DNA from: Jannaschia pagri
GTDB lineage: Bacteria; Pseudomonadota; Alphaproteobacteria; Rhodobacterales; Rhodobacteraceae
NCBI RefSeq assembly: GCF_019655435.1
Contig: NZ_BPFH01000008.1
Location: forward strand, 43,735 to 107,734
Direction of reading: 5' to 3'
Length of the DNA: 64,000 bases
Below, piece by piece: positions 16,035-25,604 of this stretch; the first letter of the stretch is position 1; the number at the start of each line of letters is the position of its first letter. The notes under the pieces are model-generated. The model did no database searches. It was not told the origin of the DNA and was given only the letters and a program-made list of their open reading frames with translations. A program made the translations under genes and the position numbers.

Positions 16035-16668
16035 GGGGTCTCCTCCGAAGCGTGAGGGAACAGGTCAGGCCCTTGGCGTCAACCGATTTGGACCTGTGGG
16101 GCCGTCGTGGGCGTGGGAGCATCTCGGTCAGGTACGGAGGCAATGGCCTGTGGAGGATGATCGCTGCGCCGGTGAGGCCACGGTTCGAGAGAGCGGCAAT
16201 GGACCAACGGGGCGGGTGCGGTTTGGTTTCAGCTATAATCCGGCACAACGTGCGCAAGCGCTGCGGCGAAGCGCGTTCTCGGACAATTCGATCAGTTCTC
16301 TGGCGCCTCTGGTCTCGCTGAATTGGTCACTGGGCGTTTTCAACGGCGCATGCTTTGTTGGTGCCAAACAGGCATCGCCGCGCGGAGTGGGCCAATCCTA
16401 GCCGACGTCGCGACGTCACTCGGCAAAGTGCCTTTTCGGGCTGCATTTGTATGTAGGAGTAACGGGCCAGGCATCGCTCAACTGGCAGACATCCCATGCG
16501 CCGACGCCTAAGCATATCCCAACAGGGTCATTGGTCAGCCATTCTCTGCATCGGGTGCGTGTTAAAGACGGTCCGGTTCCTCTTCGCCTAGTGCTCCAGC
16601 ACCGGCTATCGGTTGCTTTGCGCGCAAAGCCCGCATCACCCGACTCAGTTCAACGGAGTGGCGCCGAT
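16035..16668. other. 634-bp region without a recognisable gene
   Basis: Short open frames exist on both strands, but none has a recognisable product or good ribosome-binding site. A TATAAT-like element (CTATAAT near 16231-16237, plus strand) is visible. No tRNA-Sec cloverleaf could be drawn. It may hold a decayed gene or an untranslated transcript. Confidence 0.5.
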
Positions 16669-17601
16669 CTAAGGCGCATCCAAGCGCAGCGTTAACCCAA
16701 TGTCCGAGGCGACCGTTTGGATGGTCCAACCATGGGTCGATAGAAGGGCCCGCACGATGGACAGGCCCATGCCAGTCCCGCCCGCCTCCCGCCGCGTCGT
16801 GAAAAAACTATCGAACAGACGGGCCGCATTGCCGGCGCTGACACCCGGACCCGTATCGCTGACCGTGATGCCCTGGGGATCTGCCGAAACCGTGACCGTG
16901 GCTGCGCCGGCCTCCGCTGCGTTCGTCAGCAGGTGCCCGAGAACAACCCGAAGCCCGGAGGCGGCGAGCGGCAGCGGCACCTCCACCCCATCAAAGACCG
17001 CACCAGGGTGGAGCGCCGCCAAATCGTCCGCGACCTCCGCTAAGCAGGACGACCCGGCGTGCCCGGGCTCCTGCGCGGCGGACATCTGGCGTAACGCTGC
17101 CAACTGGGCCTCCATCTGTGTGGTCGCGCCGGTAATCTGTTGTAGGAGCAAGGGGTCCCGGTGCCCCCCGTCCTCCAAAAGCTCTGCCGCGGCGCGGATT
17201 GCGGTCACAGGGGTCTTCAGCTCATGGGTGACGTGATCGGTATAGGTTCGGATCGCGGCTTCGCGCCCCTGCAAGGCACGCCCCATCTCAACCACGGACA
17301 TGGCGAGATCCCGCAACTCTCGGGTGCCGAAATGGCGCGGCGACTGCGCCACCCCGCCTGTGCGCATGGCGCGGGCCTGTTGGGCCAGGGCGTCCACAGG
17401 GCGCAGCAGCAGTCTGACCAGCAGCCATCCCAGCAGCGCCGTACAGCCCGTGATCGCCAGGGCGAGCAGGACGGCGGCTTGGCGAAACCCAATCTCCGGC
17501 CCCAAATAGCGGAGGGCGACCAAGCCCAGGAACGACACCAGCAGCGTGCCGCCCAGGCCGCCAAAGACCACAAACCAGAGCGACGGGCGCCACTTGCTCA
17601 T
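16669..17601 (-). CDS. Sensor histidine kinase, CreC-like
   Basis: The start at 17601 (MSKWRPSLWFVVFGG) overlaps the regulator stop as ATGA and is preferred to an ATG 60 bp upstream. The 310-residue kinase has two N-terminal transmembrane helices very close together (about residues 8-30 and 40-62), so almost no periplasmic domain. A HAMP-like linker follows, then a HisKA motif (DHVTHELKTPVTAIRAAAELL) and ATPase boxes (HLLTNAAEAG, VSDTGPGV, GTGMGLSIVRALL). The THELKTPVTAIRAAAELL segment resembles CreC. With so small a sensor loop the signal is probably intramembrane or comes from the adjacent membrane protein. It is the last gene of a three-gene operon. Confidence 0.88.
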   Translation of the reverse strand: MSKWRPSLWFVVFGGLGGTLLVSFLGLVALRYLGPEIGFRQAAVLLALAITGCTALLGWLLVRLLLRPVDALAQQARAMRTGGVAQSPRHFGTRELRDLAMSVVEMGRALQGREAAIRTYTDHVTHELKTPVTAIRAAAELLEDGGHRDPLLLQQITGATTQMEAQLAALRQMSAAQEPGHAGSSCLAEVADDLAALHPGAVFDGVEVPLPLAASGLRVVLGHLLTNAAEAGAATVTVSADPQGITVSDTGPGVSAGNAARLFDSFFTTRREAGGTGMGLSIVRALLSTHGWTIQTVASDIGLTLRLDAP

Positions 17602-18275
17602 GTGGAGCAGGGGCCGAGGCGGAGGCCGACGCCATGGACCGTCTCGATAGCGTCGTGGCATCCGGCTGTGGCCAGCTTTGCGCGCAGATTGCGCACATGG
17701 CTGTCCAGCGTGCGGTCAGAGACCGGGCTGCCCCGACCAAAGACCGCATCCACCAGCGCTGGGCGGGCTTGAACATGGTCGGGGCGCGTCGCCAGTTGCA
17801 GCAGGATCGCCATCTCCGTTGCGGTCAACGCCACCGGTGCCCCGTTTAGGGTACAGCCGTGGCGCGCGGGGTCGAGGACCAGGGCCCCCTGCGTGAGGCG
17901 GCGTGGCGTGGACGGGCGGCTTCGTTTCAGGATCGCTGCGACGCGAGCGACCAACTCGCGGGGGCTGAAGGGTTTTGTGACATAGTCGTCGGCGCCAAGT
18001 TCTAGCCCCACCACGCGGTCGATTTCGTCGTCACGGGCGGTCAGGAACAGGACGGGGACTTCATCCCCTCGGGCGCGGAGCCTGCGACAGACTTCAAAGC
18101 CGTCATGTTCCGGCAACCCCACGTCCAGCACGATCAAGTCGGGTGTGTCGCGCGCCGCCCGGTCCAAAGCTTGCTGCCCGTCCGAGGCTGTCACCGTCTG
18201 GTGCCCAGCGCGGTCCAAGGCGATGCGCACCAGATCGCGCAGGCGTGGGTCATCATCCACGATCAAGATCTTCAT
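17598..18275 (-). CDS. OmpR/CreB-family response regulator
   Basis: A 225-residue two-domain regulator. The receiver domain starts MKILIVDDDPRLRDLVRIAL, has the phosphorylated Asp in PDLIVLDVGLPEHDGFEV and the conserved Lys in DDYVTKPFSPREL. The C-terminal winged helix (about 130-222) includes ALTATEMAILLQLATRPDHV and SDRTLDSHVRNLRAKLA, as in OmpR/PhoB proteins. Start and stop each overlap a neighbour by four bases, so membrane protein, regulator and kinase are made as a coupled set. A longer upstream reading frame lacks a conserved N-terminus and is rejected. The target genes cannot be read from the sequence. Confidence 0.92.
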   Translation of the reverse strand: MKILIVDDDPRLRDLVRIALDRAGHQTVTASDGQQALDRAARDTPDLIVLDVGLPEHDGFEVCRRLRARGDEVPVLFLTARDDEIDRVVGLELGADDYVTKPFSPRELVARVAAILKRSRPSTPRRLTQGALVLDPARHGCTLNGAPVALTATEMAILLQLATRPDHVQARPALVDAVFGRGSPVSDRTLDSHVRNLRAKLATAGCHDAIETVHGVGLRLGPCST

Positions 18276-19645
18276 GGCAGTGCGCTTTCCATGCGGTCCA
18301 ACTTGGCGCGGACGGCGGCTTTGTGAAAGCCCCAGTCGCGCCAGCCTACGATCTCTGGCCCAGGTGTCGGGCAAAGCCCTGGGCTGTCGGCGGCAATGAC
18401 AGCATGGGCCGTGGGGGGCAGGCCGCAAAGGTAGGCTAGGTCGAGTGGCCCATCGCGGGCCAGGCTATGGCTGGCGATGAACGCGGCCATGTTGATGAGG
18501 CTCACCCCATAGAGCGTGGCCACCGCTAAGGCGGCCCCCCGCGCCAACAGCCATCGGGTCGACCGCCGCCGTGCGACTTGCCACAGGGCCAGCAGCAGGC
18601 CGCAGGCCACCAATGCCATCCAAACGGCCGCATGGAACCTCAGATAGGTCAGGCCATAGGCCTCGACATAAATCCACAGCCGCAGGACGGAGGAGGCCGT
18701 CAGTCCGAGGTTTTGGACAATCCATACGGCCAGCAACCACCGCAAGGTTCGGGCGCTGTCGGTAAAGGGCCGTGCCACCAGCGAAAAAGCGATGGCCAAG
18801 AGCGCCGTCGCCAGCAGGGGATAGGCCCCCCGGTGGGCATAGCTGGCATAGGTCATCCCCTCAGGCAGGGCCGCACCGCCCCAAAGGTACGCCAGATCGG
18901 TGACGGTTTGCAGAGCCATGACGCCGTTGAACACCACGAGCGCCCGCGCCACGGAGGCCGCGTTAATCCCGGCTGTCGGGTGCGCGGCAGGCTGTTGCTT
19001 GCGGTCAGCTAAGGGCACACCGCGCAGTAGGGGCCAGATCATCGTCGCGACGCCGATCCAAAATAGCGCCCGCCAGGCCAGAGTCGCGCTGTCCACCTCC
19101 ACCCGTGTCGCCAGAATCACCCAATCCCTTAGGACGGGGTTCGCATCCGCCAGGAGGCTCACGAGAACCAGGGCCCCTCCGATTGGAAGCGTCCAGGTGC
19201 CGAACCAGGCCGAGGCGGTCCATCCGGTCATCGGACGGCGCAGTCGCGCGCTTGCGGTCACGGCATCCTGAGGAGCGAGGATCAGCATCATGAGCAGCGG
19301 ACGCAGCCAGGTCTCGGGCCGCCCATGGACCCAGGCGAGCGTAAACAGCAGAGCGGCGCCCAGCAGCGCGAGCGACAGGACTTGGGGGTGGATCACGACT
19401 GGCAAACAGCCAACAGCGAGGAGAAGGGCAGGCCCCAGAACTTGGCGCAGAGGACGTGGACGACACCAGAGCGCCGCGGCAAAGATCCCCAGGGCCAGGG
19501 GCACGGCGGCCACCCCGAAGGAGTGGTCGAAGAGCAGCCAATCCGCGACTGGCAGCAGCACGACCAGGGCCAGTCCGGCCCGCGTCGCATGCTCTGGAAG
19601 GGGTGGGCGAGTGGGGCACTGGTGTCCGTCGGGTGTGGCGTGCAT
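18272..19645 (-). CDS. Polytopic membrane protein, DUF4173/DUF4153-like
   Basis: A 457-residue inner-membrane protein with about twelve hydrophobic segments. The block ALPEGMTYASYAHRGAYPLL near the middle is characteristic of the DUF4173/DUF4153 group of uncharacterised bacterial membrane proteins. A GGAGG site lies four bases before the ATG at 19645. The C-terminal 80 residues are soluble (DGPLDLAYLCGLPPTAHAVIAADSP) with cysteines and could face the periplasm. Coupling to a CreBC-like system whose kinase has almost no sensor loop suggests that this protein may gate or supply its signal, comparable to CreD in position only. The biochemical function is unknown. Confidence 0.82.
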   Translation of the reverse strand: MHATPDGHQCPTRPPLPEHATRAGLALVVLLPVADWLLFDHSFGVAAVPLALGIFAAALWCRPRPLRQVLGPALLLAVGCLPVVIHPQVLSLALLGAALLFTLAWVHGRPETWLRPLLMMLILAPQDAVTASARLRRPMTGWTASAWFGTWTLPIGGALVLVSLLADANPVLRDWVILATRVEVDSATLAWRALFWIGVATMIWPLLRGVPLADRKQQPAAHPTAGINAASVARALVVFNGVMALQTVTDLAYLWGGAALPEGMTYASYAHRGAYPLLATALLAIAFSLVARPFTDSARTLRWLLAVWIVQNLGLTASSVLRLWIYVEAYGLTYLRFHAAVWMALVACGLLLALWQVARRRSTRWLLARGAALAVATLYGVSLINMAAFIASHSLARDGPLDLAYLCGLPPTAHAVIAADSPGLCPTPGPEIVGWRDWGFHKAAVRAKLDRMESALP

Positions 19646-19767
19646 GGGACCTCCGATATCTGATGGACATCGGGTTAGGCCCAGGGCGGCTACGAAAGCC
19701 GCCGGACGCTCATGCAGATTATGTGCAGGGTGCCTGCCAGCGTCAGAGGCGGGCTATGGCGCGGGCG

Positions 19768-20190
19768 TTACAGCCGCGCCGCAAGCCAGCGAAGGGCTGC
19801 GAAGTATCCCTCGATCCCGAGGCCCGCGATCACGGCCTCGGCCCGGCCACTGACGTAGGAGTGGTGGCGAAAGGCTTCGCGCTTGTGGATGTTGGAGATG
19901 TGCACCTCCACCACGGGACCCTCAAAGGCCGACAATGCGTCCAGGATCGCCACCGAGGTGTGGGAATAGGCGCCCGGGTTGATGATAATGCCGTCCTGCG
20001 TGCCCCGTGCCGCCTGGATCCAATCGACCAACTGGCCTTCATGGTTCGATTGCTGAAACGTCAGGTCGGCCAAATCCAAGGCCCGGGCCTGGGCCTCCAC
20101 ATCAGCCAGGGTATCGGCGCCGTAGATATGCGGCTCCCGCTGTCCCAAGAGGTTCAGGTTGGGGCCGTTCAGGATCAAGATTTTGGCCAT
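19768..20190 (-). CDS. aroQ: Type II 3-dehydroquinate dehydratase AroQ
   Basis: A 140-residue enzyme of the shikimate pathway (3-dehydroquinate to 3-dehydroshikimate). The start [20 protein letters not shown] is chosen because GGAGG lies five bases before it. Active-site features are all there: the flexible-loop Arg/Tyr ([12 protein letters not shown]), the [16 protein letters not shown] block with the catalytic region, [20 protein letters not shown] with the essential histidine and arginine, and a final [14 protein letters not shown]. Length is standard for the dodecameric type II family. It stands alone between the two-component operon and the dehydrogenase pair, on the minus strand. Confidence 0.97.
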   Translation of the reverse strand: MAKILILNGPNLNLLGQREPHIYGADTLADVEAQARALDLADLTFQQSNHEGQLVDWIQAARGTQDGIIINPGAYSHTSVAILDALSAFEGPVVEVHISNIHKREAFRHHSYVSGRAEAVIAGLGIEGYFAALRWLAARL

Positions 20191-20548
20191 GGTGCCTCCG
20201 CGCATTCTGAGGCGGGGCTATCCCATGGGCGGCGCCGCGCCTAGGGGGCATCGCTGGACTTAAGGATCTGGGAAATGCTTAGGGCCAGAATGCCACATGG
20301 CTTGATTGGTCGGGAAGAGTGAGACCATGGTTCTCGATCAGGAGAAGTTCGTGACACCGCAGAGCGCCCATCTTTGCAAGCGACGTGTGCCGACCGCCGA
20401 CAGCGGGCGGATCGGGGTTCCCGTCTCCGTCGCGCTCATGTGGGCGATGAAGGCACCGCCAGACAGACCGCGTTTCGAGTGTTGACCCGCGGGGGGCTCC
20501 CCCGCTTCCAGCCATTGCCCGATCTGGGCTGATGCAAGGCCATCAAAC
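20191..20548. other. 358-bp intergenic region between aroQ and the dehydrogenase pair
   Basis: This divergent region must contain the promoters of aroQ (minus) and of the two dehydrogenase genes (plus). No convincing -35/-10 pair, operator or riboswitch was recognised. No open frame here looks coding. Confidence 0.5.
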
Positions 20549-22942
20549 ATGACATTTCCCGAAAAGGCCCGAGTGGTCATCATCGGTGGGGGCGCGGTGG
20601 GCGTGTCCTCGCTCTATCACCTTGCGCTGGAGGGCTGGACCGACTGCGTCCTGCTGGAGCGTAATGAGTTGACCGCTGGGTCGACGTGGCACGCGGCGGG
20701 CAACTGCCCGAACTTCGCGGGCTCCTGGGCGGTGATGAATATCCAGCGCTATTCCATGGCGCTCTACCGCGAGTTGGCGGAGCGCGTGGACTACCCGATG
20801 AACTACCACGTCTCGGGGACGATCCGGTATGCCCACAGCCAGGAGCGGATGGAGGAGTTCGAGCACGTCCGCGCCATGGGCGACATCCAGGGGCTCAAGA
20901 TGACCCGGATGACCCTGGACGAGATGAAGGAAAAGTATCCAATCGGCGAGACCCATGACCTCGTCGGTGGTCTCTGGGATCCGGAAGACGGCGATATCGA
21001 CCCCGCGCAGTTGACCCAGGCCCTGGCCAAGGGCGCCCGTGATCTGGGGGCGCGCATCATCCGGCATTGCCCGGTGACCGGCGTCACGCGGGACGGCGAG
21101 GGCTGGATCGTCCACTCTGAGCAGGGCGACATCGCCTGTGACTATGTTGTGAACGCCGCAGGCTATTACGCTGCGCGCGTGGCCGAGTGGTTCGAACCCT
21201 ACGGCCGCCCGCCGCTGCCCATGGTCGTCATGTCCCACCAGTACCTGCTGACCGAGCCGATCCCGGAGATTGAGGCCTGGTCCAAGGAACATGGCGGCAA
21301 GCTGCCGATGGTGCGGGACCCCGACATTTCCTATTACCTGCGGCAGGAGAAGACGGGTCTGAACCTCGGCCCCTATGAGAGGAACTGTCAGTCGGTCTGG
21401 ACCAACGGCGACATGCCCGAAGACTTCAGCTTCCAGCTTTGGCAGGAAGACCTGGACCGGATTGAGGATTACATCGCCGACGCCATGGAGCGTGTGCCGT
21501 CCCTCGCCACCGCGGGCGTCAGCAGCGTCATCAACGGACCGATCCCCTATTCGCCGGACGGCCTGCCGCTGATCGGGCCGATGCCCGGGGTGAAGAACGC
21601 CTTCGACGCCAACGTCTTTACCTTTGGCATCGCCCAGGGCGGCGGCGCGGGGAAGGTGCTGGCCGACTGGATCGTCAAGGGCGCGCCCGACTGGGATTGC
21701 TTCGACGTGGACCCGCGTCGCTTCGCGGCCTGGTGCTCGGACCCCGCCTTTTGCAAGGCAAAGGCCGAGGAAGTCTACGGCCACGAATACGGGATGCACT
21801 TCCCGCACATGCGCTGGCCCGCAGGCAAAGACATGCTGACCTCGCCCAACCACGAGGCGCTCCAGGCGCAGGGTGCCCAGATGGCCCCCTATGGCGGTTG
21901 GGAACGGGCGACGTGGTTCGCCAAGGAGGGCGACGACACCTCGTTCGAGAGCACCCAAACTTGGAAGCGCGAAGGCCCCTGGCACAAGCGGGTCGCCGAA
22001 GAGGTGGCCGCCGTGCGCGACGGCACCGGCGTTCTGGATCTGTCGGGCTTCTCCCGTTTCGAACTGTCGGGTGAGGGCGCGGCCGAGTGGCTGTCCGGTC
22101 AAATCGCGGGGCGCCTGCCCAAGGTTGGCCGTATGACCCTATGCTATTTCAACGGACCGACGGGCAAGTTCGCGACCGAAATGTCGGTCAGCCGTTGGGA
22201 CGAGGATCGCTTCACCCTCATCACCGCCGCCGCTGCGCGGGCCCATGACCACGATCTGCTGGCCCATCCTTTGGCCGAGGGGCTGACACTGACCGACACG
22301 TCGGAAAGCATGTCTTGCCTGCTGGTCACAGGTCCCACGTCGCGCGACATCCTTGCGCCGCTGACCGAGGGCGATCTGTCGGCCTCCTGGTTGTCGGTCC
22401 AGGAAACCACGGTCTGCGGCAAGGAGGTGCGCCTGCAACGGGTCAGCTTTGCCGGGGAACTGGGCTGGGAAGTCCACGGCGCCCGCGACGACATGCCCGC
22501 GATCTATGCCGCGCTGATGGAGACGGAGGCGGTGCCCTTCGGGATGTTCGCGCTGGACACGATGCGCATCGAAAAGGGCTATCGTGCCTGGGGGTCGGAT
22601 CTGTCGCCGGGCTACACGCTCCGCGAGGTTGGGGCCGACCGCTTTATCCGGAAGGACGAGCGGGGCGAAGACCCGGCGCGGTGTCTGCATGTGCTGACGC
22701 TGGACGATATGGGATATGACCCGCTGCCCATGTCGCCGATCCGCCAAGATGGCGAGATCGTGGGCGAGATTACCTCGGCGGCCTTTGGGCACCGGGTGGG
22801 CAAACCCATCGCCATGGCCATGCTGCCCCGGGGCAGCGAAGGCCAAACCGTCGAAGTCGAAGTCTTCGGCCACAAAGTGACTGCGGCCGTCCATGCGGAC
22901 GGTGCCCTCTGGGACTCTGAAAACGAACGGATCCGCGCATGA
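20549..22942 (+). CDS. Dimethylglycine/sarcosine dehydrogenase-like flavoprotein with folate-binding domain (copy 1)
   Basis: A 797-residue protein with the three-part architecture of DMGDH/SARDH. The N-terminal FAD-dependent oxidoreductase (ARVVIIGGGAVGVSSLYHLA) has the likely covalent-FAD His48 in GSTWHAAG. A central FAO_M-type linker contains ERATWFAKEG. The C-terminal part (about 440-790) is a GcvT-like aminomethyltransferase/folate domain with GELGWEVHGARDDMPAIYAAL and DTMRIEKGYRAWGSDL. Such enzymes demethylate N-methylated glycines and pass the one-carbon unit to tetrahydrofolate. The stop overlaps the start of a second, related gene by four bases. The exact substrate cannot be decided from the sequence. 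Confidence 0.9.
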   Translation: MTFPEKARVVIIGGGAVGVSSLYHLALEGWTDCVLLERNELTAGSTWHAAGNCPNFAGSWAVMNIQRYSMALYRELAERVDYPMNYHVSGTIRYAHSQERMEEFEHVRAMGDIQGLKMTRMTLDEMKEKYPIGETHDLVGGLWDPEDGDIDPAQLTQALAKGARDLGARIIRHCPVTGVTRDGEGWIVHSEQGDIACDYVVNAAGYYAARVAEWFEPYGRPPLPMVVMSHQYLLTEPIPEIEAWSKEHGGKLPMVRDPDISYYLRQEKTGLNLGPYERNCQSVWTNGDMPEDFSFQLWQEDLDRIEDYIADAMERVPSLATAGVSSVINGPIPYSPDGLPLIGPMPGVKNAFDANVFTFGIAQGGGAGKVLADWIVKGAPDWDCFDVDPRRFAAWCSDPAFCKAKAEEVYGHEYGMHFPHMRWPAGKDMLTSPNHEALQAQGAQMAPYGGWERATWFAKEGDDTSFESTQTWKREGPWHKRVAEEVAAVRDGTGVLDLSGFSRFELSGEGAAEWLSGQIAGRLPKVGRMTLCYFNGPTGKFATEMSVSRWDEDRFTLITAAAARAHDHDLLAHPLAEGLTLTDTSESMSCLLVTGPTSRDILAPLTEGDLSASWLSVQETTVCGKEVRLQRVSFAGELGWEVHGARDDMPAIYAALMETEAVPFGMFALDTMRIEKGYRAWGSDLSPGYTLREVGADRFIRKDERGEDPARCLHVLTLDDMGYDPLPMSPIRQDGEIVGEITSAAFGHRVGKPIAMAMLPRGSEGQTVEVEVFGHKVTAAVHADGALWDSENERIRA

Positions 22943-25386
22943 CCAAATCCATTCCTCAATCGGCCCGCGTCGTCATCATCGGCGGCGGGGTCATCGGGTG
23001 TTCCGTCGCCTATCACCTCACGAAACTCGGCTGGACCGATGTCGTGTTGTTGGAGCGGAAGAAGCTAACCTCTGGCACCACATGGCACGCCGCGGGTCTG
23101 ATCGCCCAGCTGCGCTCGACCATGGCGGCGACGCGTCTGTCGAAATACTCCGCTGATCTCTATGCCAAGCTTGAGGCGGAGACCGGCGTGTCGACGGGTC
23201 TGGCGCAATACGGCTCCGTCTCGGTTGCTTTGACGGAAGCCCGGCAGGAGGAGTTGCTGCGCAACGCTTCCATGGCCCGTGCCTTTGGCGTCGAGGTCGA
23301 AGAGCTTTCTCCCAAAGAGGTGAAAGAGAAGTACGAGCACATCAACCTAGATGGCGTCCACGGTGGCGTTTGGCTGCCCGGCGACGGGCAGGGCGATCCG
23401 GCGAATATCGCCCTGGCCCTGGCCAAGGGCGCGCGCCAGAACGGCGCCAAGATCATCGAGGGTGCGCGTGTGACGGGCATCGACGTGGATCACCGCACCG
23501 CGCGGGGCGTTCGTTGGGAGGCCGACGGCGAGGAAGGTGTGATCACAACCGACCATGTCGTCAATTGCGGCGGCATGTGGGCCCATGAAGTCGGGCAGAT
23601 GGCGGGTGTCAACGTGCCCCTGCACGCTTGCGAACACTTCTACATTGTCACGGAAAACATCGCGGGGCTGAAGCATATGCCCGTGCTGCGCGTGCCGGAC
23701 GAATGCGCCTACTACAAGGAAGACGCGGGCAAGATCCTGCTGGGCGCCTTTGAGCCGAAGGCGAAGCCCTGGGCCATGGATGGCATCCCGAAGGACTTCG
23801 AATTCGACGAACTGCCGCCCGACTTCGACCATTTCGAGCCGATCTTGGAGCAGGCCATCGAACGGGTGCCCATGCTGGCGGAGGCGGGCATCCACACGTT
23901 CTTCAACGGCCCCGAGAGCTTCACGCCAGACGACGCCTATCACCTTGGGCCATCGCCGGAGGTGCCGAACCTGTGGGTGGCCGCTGGATTCAACTCCATC
24001 GGCATTCAGTCCGCTGGCGGCGCTGGCATGGCCTTGGCGCAGTGGATGCAGGACGGCGAGATGCCTTTCGACCTGGTCGACGTGGATATTGCCCGCAACC
24101 AGACGTTCCAGCGCAATCGTCGCTACCTGAAGGAACGTGCGACCGAGAGCTTGGGCCTGTTGTACCAGGACCACTGGCCCTTCCGTCAGAAGGAAACGGC
24201 GCGGGGCATCCGCCGCTCGCCCTTCCACGCGCAGTTGGGCGAATTGGGCGCGGTCTTCGGCGAATTCGCCGGATGGGAGCGGGCCAATTGGTTCGCGTGG
24301 CCGGGCGAGCCACGGGAATACCAGTATTCCTGGGGACCCCAGAATTGGTTCGCGAACGCGGCTCATGAGCACACGCGCATCCGCGAAGGCTGCGGCTTCT
24401 ATGACATGTCGTCCTTCGGCAAGATCAAGATCGACGGGGTCCATGCCGAGGCGTTCCTGAACCGCGTCTGCGGCGGCGACATGGCCGTGCCGCCGGGCAA
24501 GATCGTCTATACGCAGATGCTCAACTCGCGCGGCGGGGTAGAGGCGGATGTCACCGTCACGCGCCTGTCGGAGTTCAGCTACCTGATGGTTACGCCGGCT
24601 GCGACCTTGGTCAAAGACATGGCCTGGCTGCGCCGCCATGAGGACCCCGAGGATGCGATCTTCATCACCGACATCACGGCGGGCGAGGCGGTTCTGGCCG
24701 TCATGGGCCCAAAGGCGCGGGACGTGTTGCAGGCGATCAGCCCGGCGGACTTCTCGAACGAGGCGTTCCCGTTTGGTACGGCCAAGGACATCGATATCGG
24801 TCTGGGTTTGGCCCGGGCGCACCGCGTGTCCTACGTCGGCGAGCTCGGGTGGGAGGTCTACATCCCGTCGGACATGGCGGCCCACGTCATGGAGACTCTG
24901 ATCGAAGCCGAGACCGAAGCGCGGCCCGTGGGTCTCCATACGATGGACAACTGCCGGATCGAGCGCGCCTTCCGCCATATGGGGCACGACATCACGCCAG
25001 AGGATCACGTGGTCGAGGCGGGCCTTGGCTTTGCGGTCAAGACCAAGAAGAACGGCGACTTCATTGGGCGAGACGCCGTCCTGCGCAAGCGTGAGGAAGG
25101 GCTGCAACGCCGGATGCTTCAGTTCAAGCTGAGCGATCCGGCAGCGATGCTCTACCACAATGAGCCGATCGTCCGCGACGGCAAGATCGTGGGGCACATC
25201 GCGTCCGGCGCCTACGGGCATACGCTCGGCGGGGCCATCGGTCTGGGCTATGTGCCCTGCGTTGGTGAAAGCATCGACGACAGCCTGTCCTCGACCTACG
25301 AGATCGAGGTGGCCGGTCGCCGGATCGGGGCTGAGGCCTCGTTCAAGCCGATGTACGACCCGAAGGGCGAACGTCTGAAGATGTAA
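22939..25386 (+). CDS. Dimethylglycine/sarcosine dehydrogenase-like flavoprotein with folate-binding domain (copy 2)
   Basis: An 815-residue paralogue of the preceding gene, coupled to it by an ATGA overlap. The FAD motif is ARVVIIGGGVIGCSVAYHL and the presumed flavinylated His50 is in SGTTWHAAGLIAQLRST, which is closer to sarcosine dehydrogenase than copy 1 is. The central linker contains ERANWFAWPG, and the GcvT-like C-terminus includes GELGWEVYIPSDMAAHVMETL and ERAFRHMGHDITPEDHVVEAGL. Sequential N-demethylation of dimethylglycine and sarcosine by the pair is an attractive reading, but both could act on other N-methyl compounds. The two proteins are clearly similar yet divergent along their length, so the duplication is old. 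Confidence 0.9.
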   Translation: MTKSIPQSARVVIIGGGVIGCSVAYHLTKLGWTDVVLLERKKLTSGTTWHAAGLIAQLRSTMAATRLSKYSADLYAKLEAETGVSTGLAQYGSVSVALTEARQEELLRNASMARAFGVEVEELSPKEVKEKYEHINLDGVHGGVWLPGDGQGDPANIALALAKGARQNGAKIIEGARVTGIDVDHRTARGVRWEADGEEGVITTDHVVNCGGMWAHEVGQMAGVNVPLHACEHFYIVTENIAGLKHMPVLRVPDECAYYKEDAGKILLGAFEPKAKPWAMDGIPKDFEFDELPPDFDHFEPILEQAIERVPMLAEAGIHTFFNGPESFTPDDAYHLGPSPEVPNLWVAAGFNSIGIQSAGGAGMALAQWMQDGEMPFDLVDVDIARNQTFQRNRRYLKERATESLGLLYQDHWPFRQKETARGIRRSPFHAQLGELGAVFGEFAGWERANWFAWPGEPREYQYSWGPQNWFANAAHEHTRIREGCGFYDMSSFGKIKIDGVHAEAFLNRVCGGDMAVPPGKIVYTQMLNSRGGVEADVTVTRLSEFSYLMVTPAATLVKDMAWLRRHEDPEDAIFITDITAGEAVLAVMGPKARDVLQAISPADFSNEAFPFGTAKDIDIGLGLARAHRVSYVGELGWEVYIPSDMAAHVMETLIEAETEARPVGLHTMDNCRIERAFRHMGHDITPEDHVVEAGLGFAVKTKKNGDFIGRDAVLRKREEGLQRRMLQFKLSDPAAMLYHNEPIVRDGKIVGHIASGAYGHTLGGAIGLGYVPCVGESIDDSLSSTYEIEVAGRRIGAEASFKPMYDPKGERLKM

Positions 25387-25394
25387 GACAATGG

Positions 25395-25419
25395 CAGGGG
25401 CGCGCAGGACGTGCCCCTG
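25395..25419 (+). terminator. GC hairpin after the dehydrogenase pair
   Basis: CAGGGGC and GCCCCTG form a 7-bp stem ten bases after the stop of the second dehydrogenase gene. No T tract follows, so it could be a Rho-dependent end or an mRNA 3'-stabilising hairpin. Terminator assignment is weak. Confidence 0.4.
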
Positions 25420-25604
25420 ATCTGCGCTGCCGGATAGGACTGGCGGCGCGGTCTACCGGATTTCTACGTGGCGTCTGGACTCTAAGACGACTGAACCGGA
25501 TGCGCATAATTGTGAGCCTGCGTAGGAGCTTCCGCCATCGGCCATGCTCGCAACCGAGCCGCCGTTCCCGAAAGTAGGTTCGAGAACGACCGAGCCGAAA
25601 ACTC

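Noticed and set aside
16180..16215. GGTTCGAGA-like T-loop that could be part of a tRNA (tRNA-Sec was considered)
   Set aside because: No acceptor stem, D arm or anticodon arm can be built around it.
20543..25221. Very long open frames antisense to the two dehydrogenase genes (519 and 624 codons)
   Set aside because: They come from codon bias in GC-rich DNA; their products have no recognisable motifs while the plus-strand products are clear enzymes.
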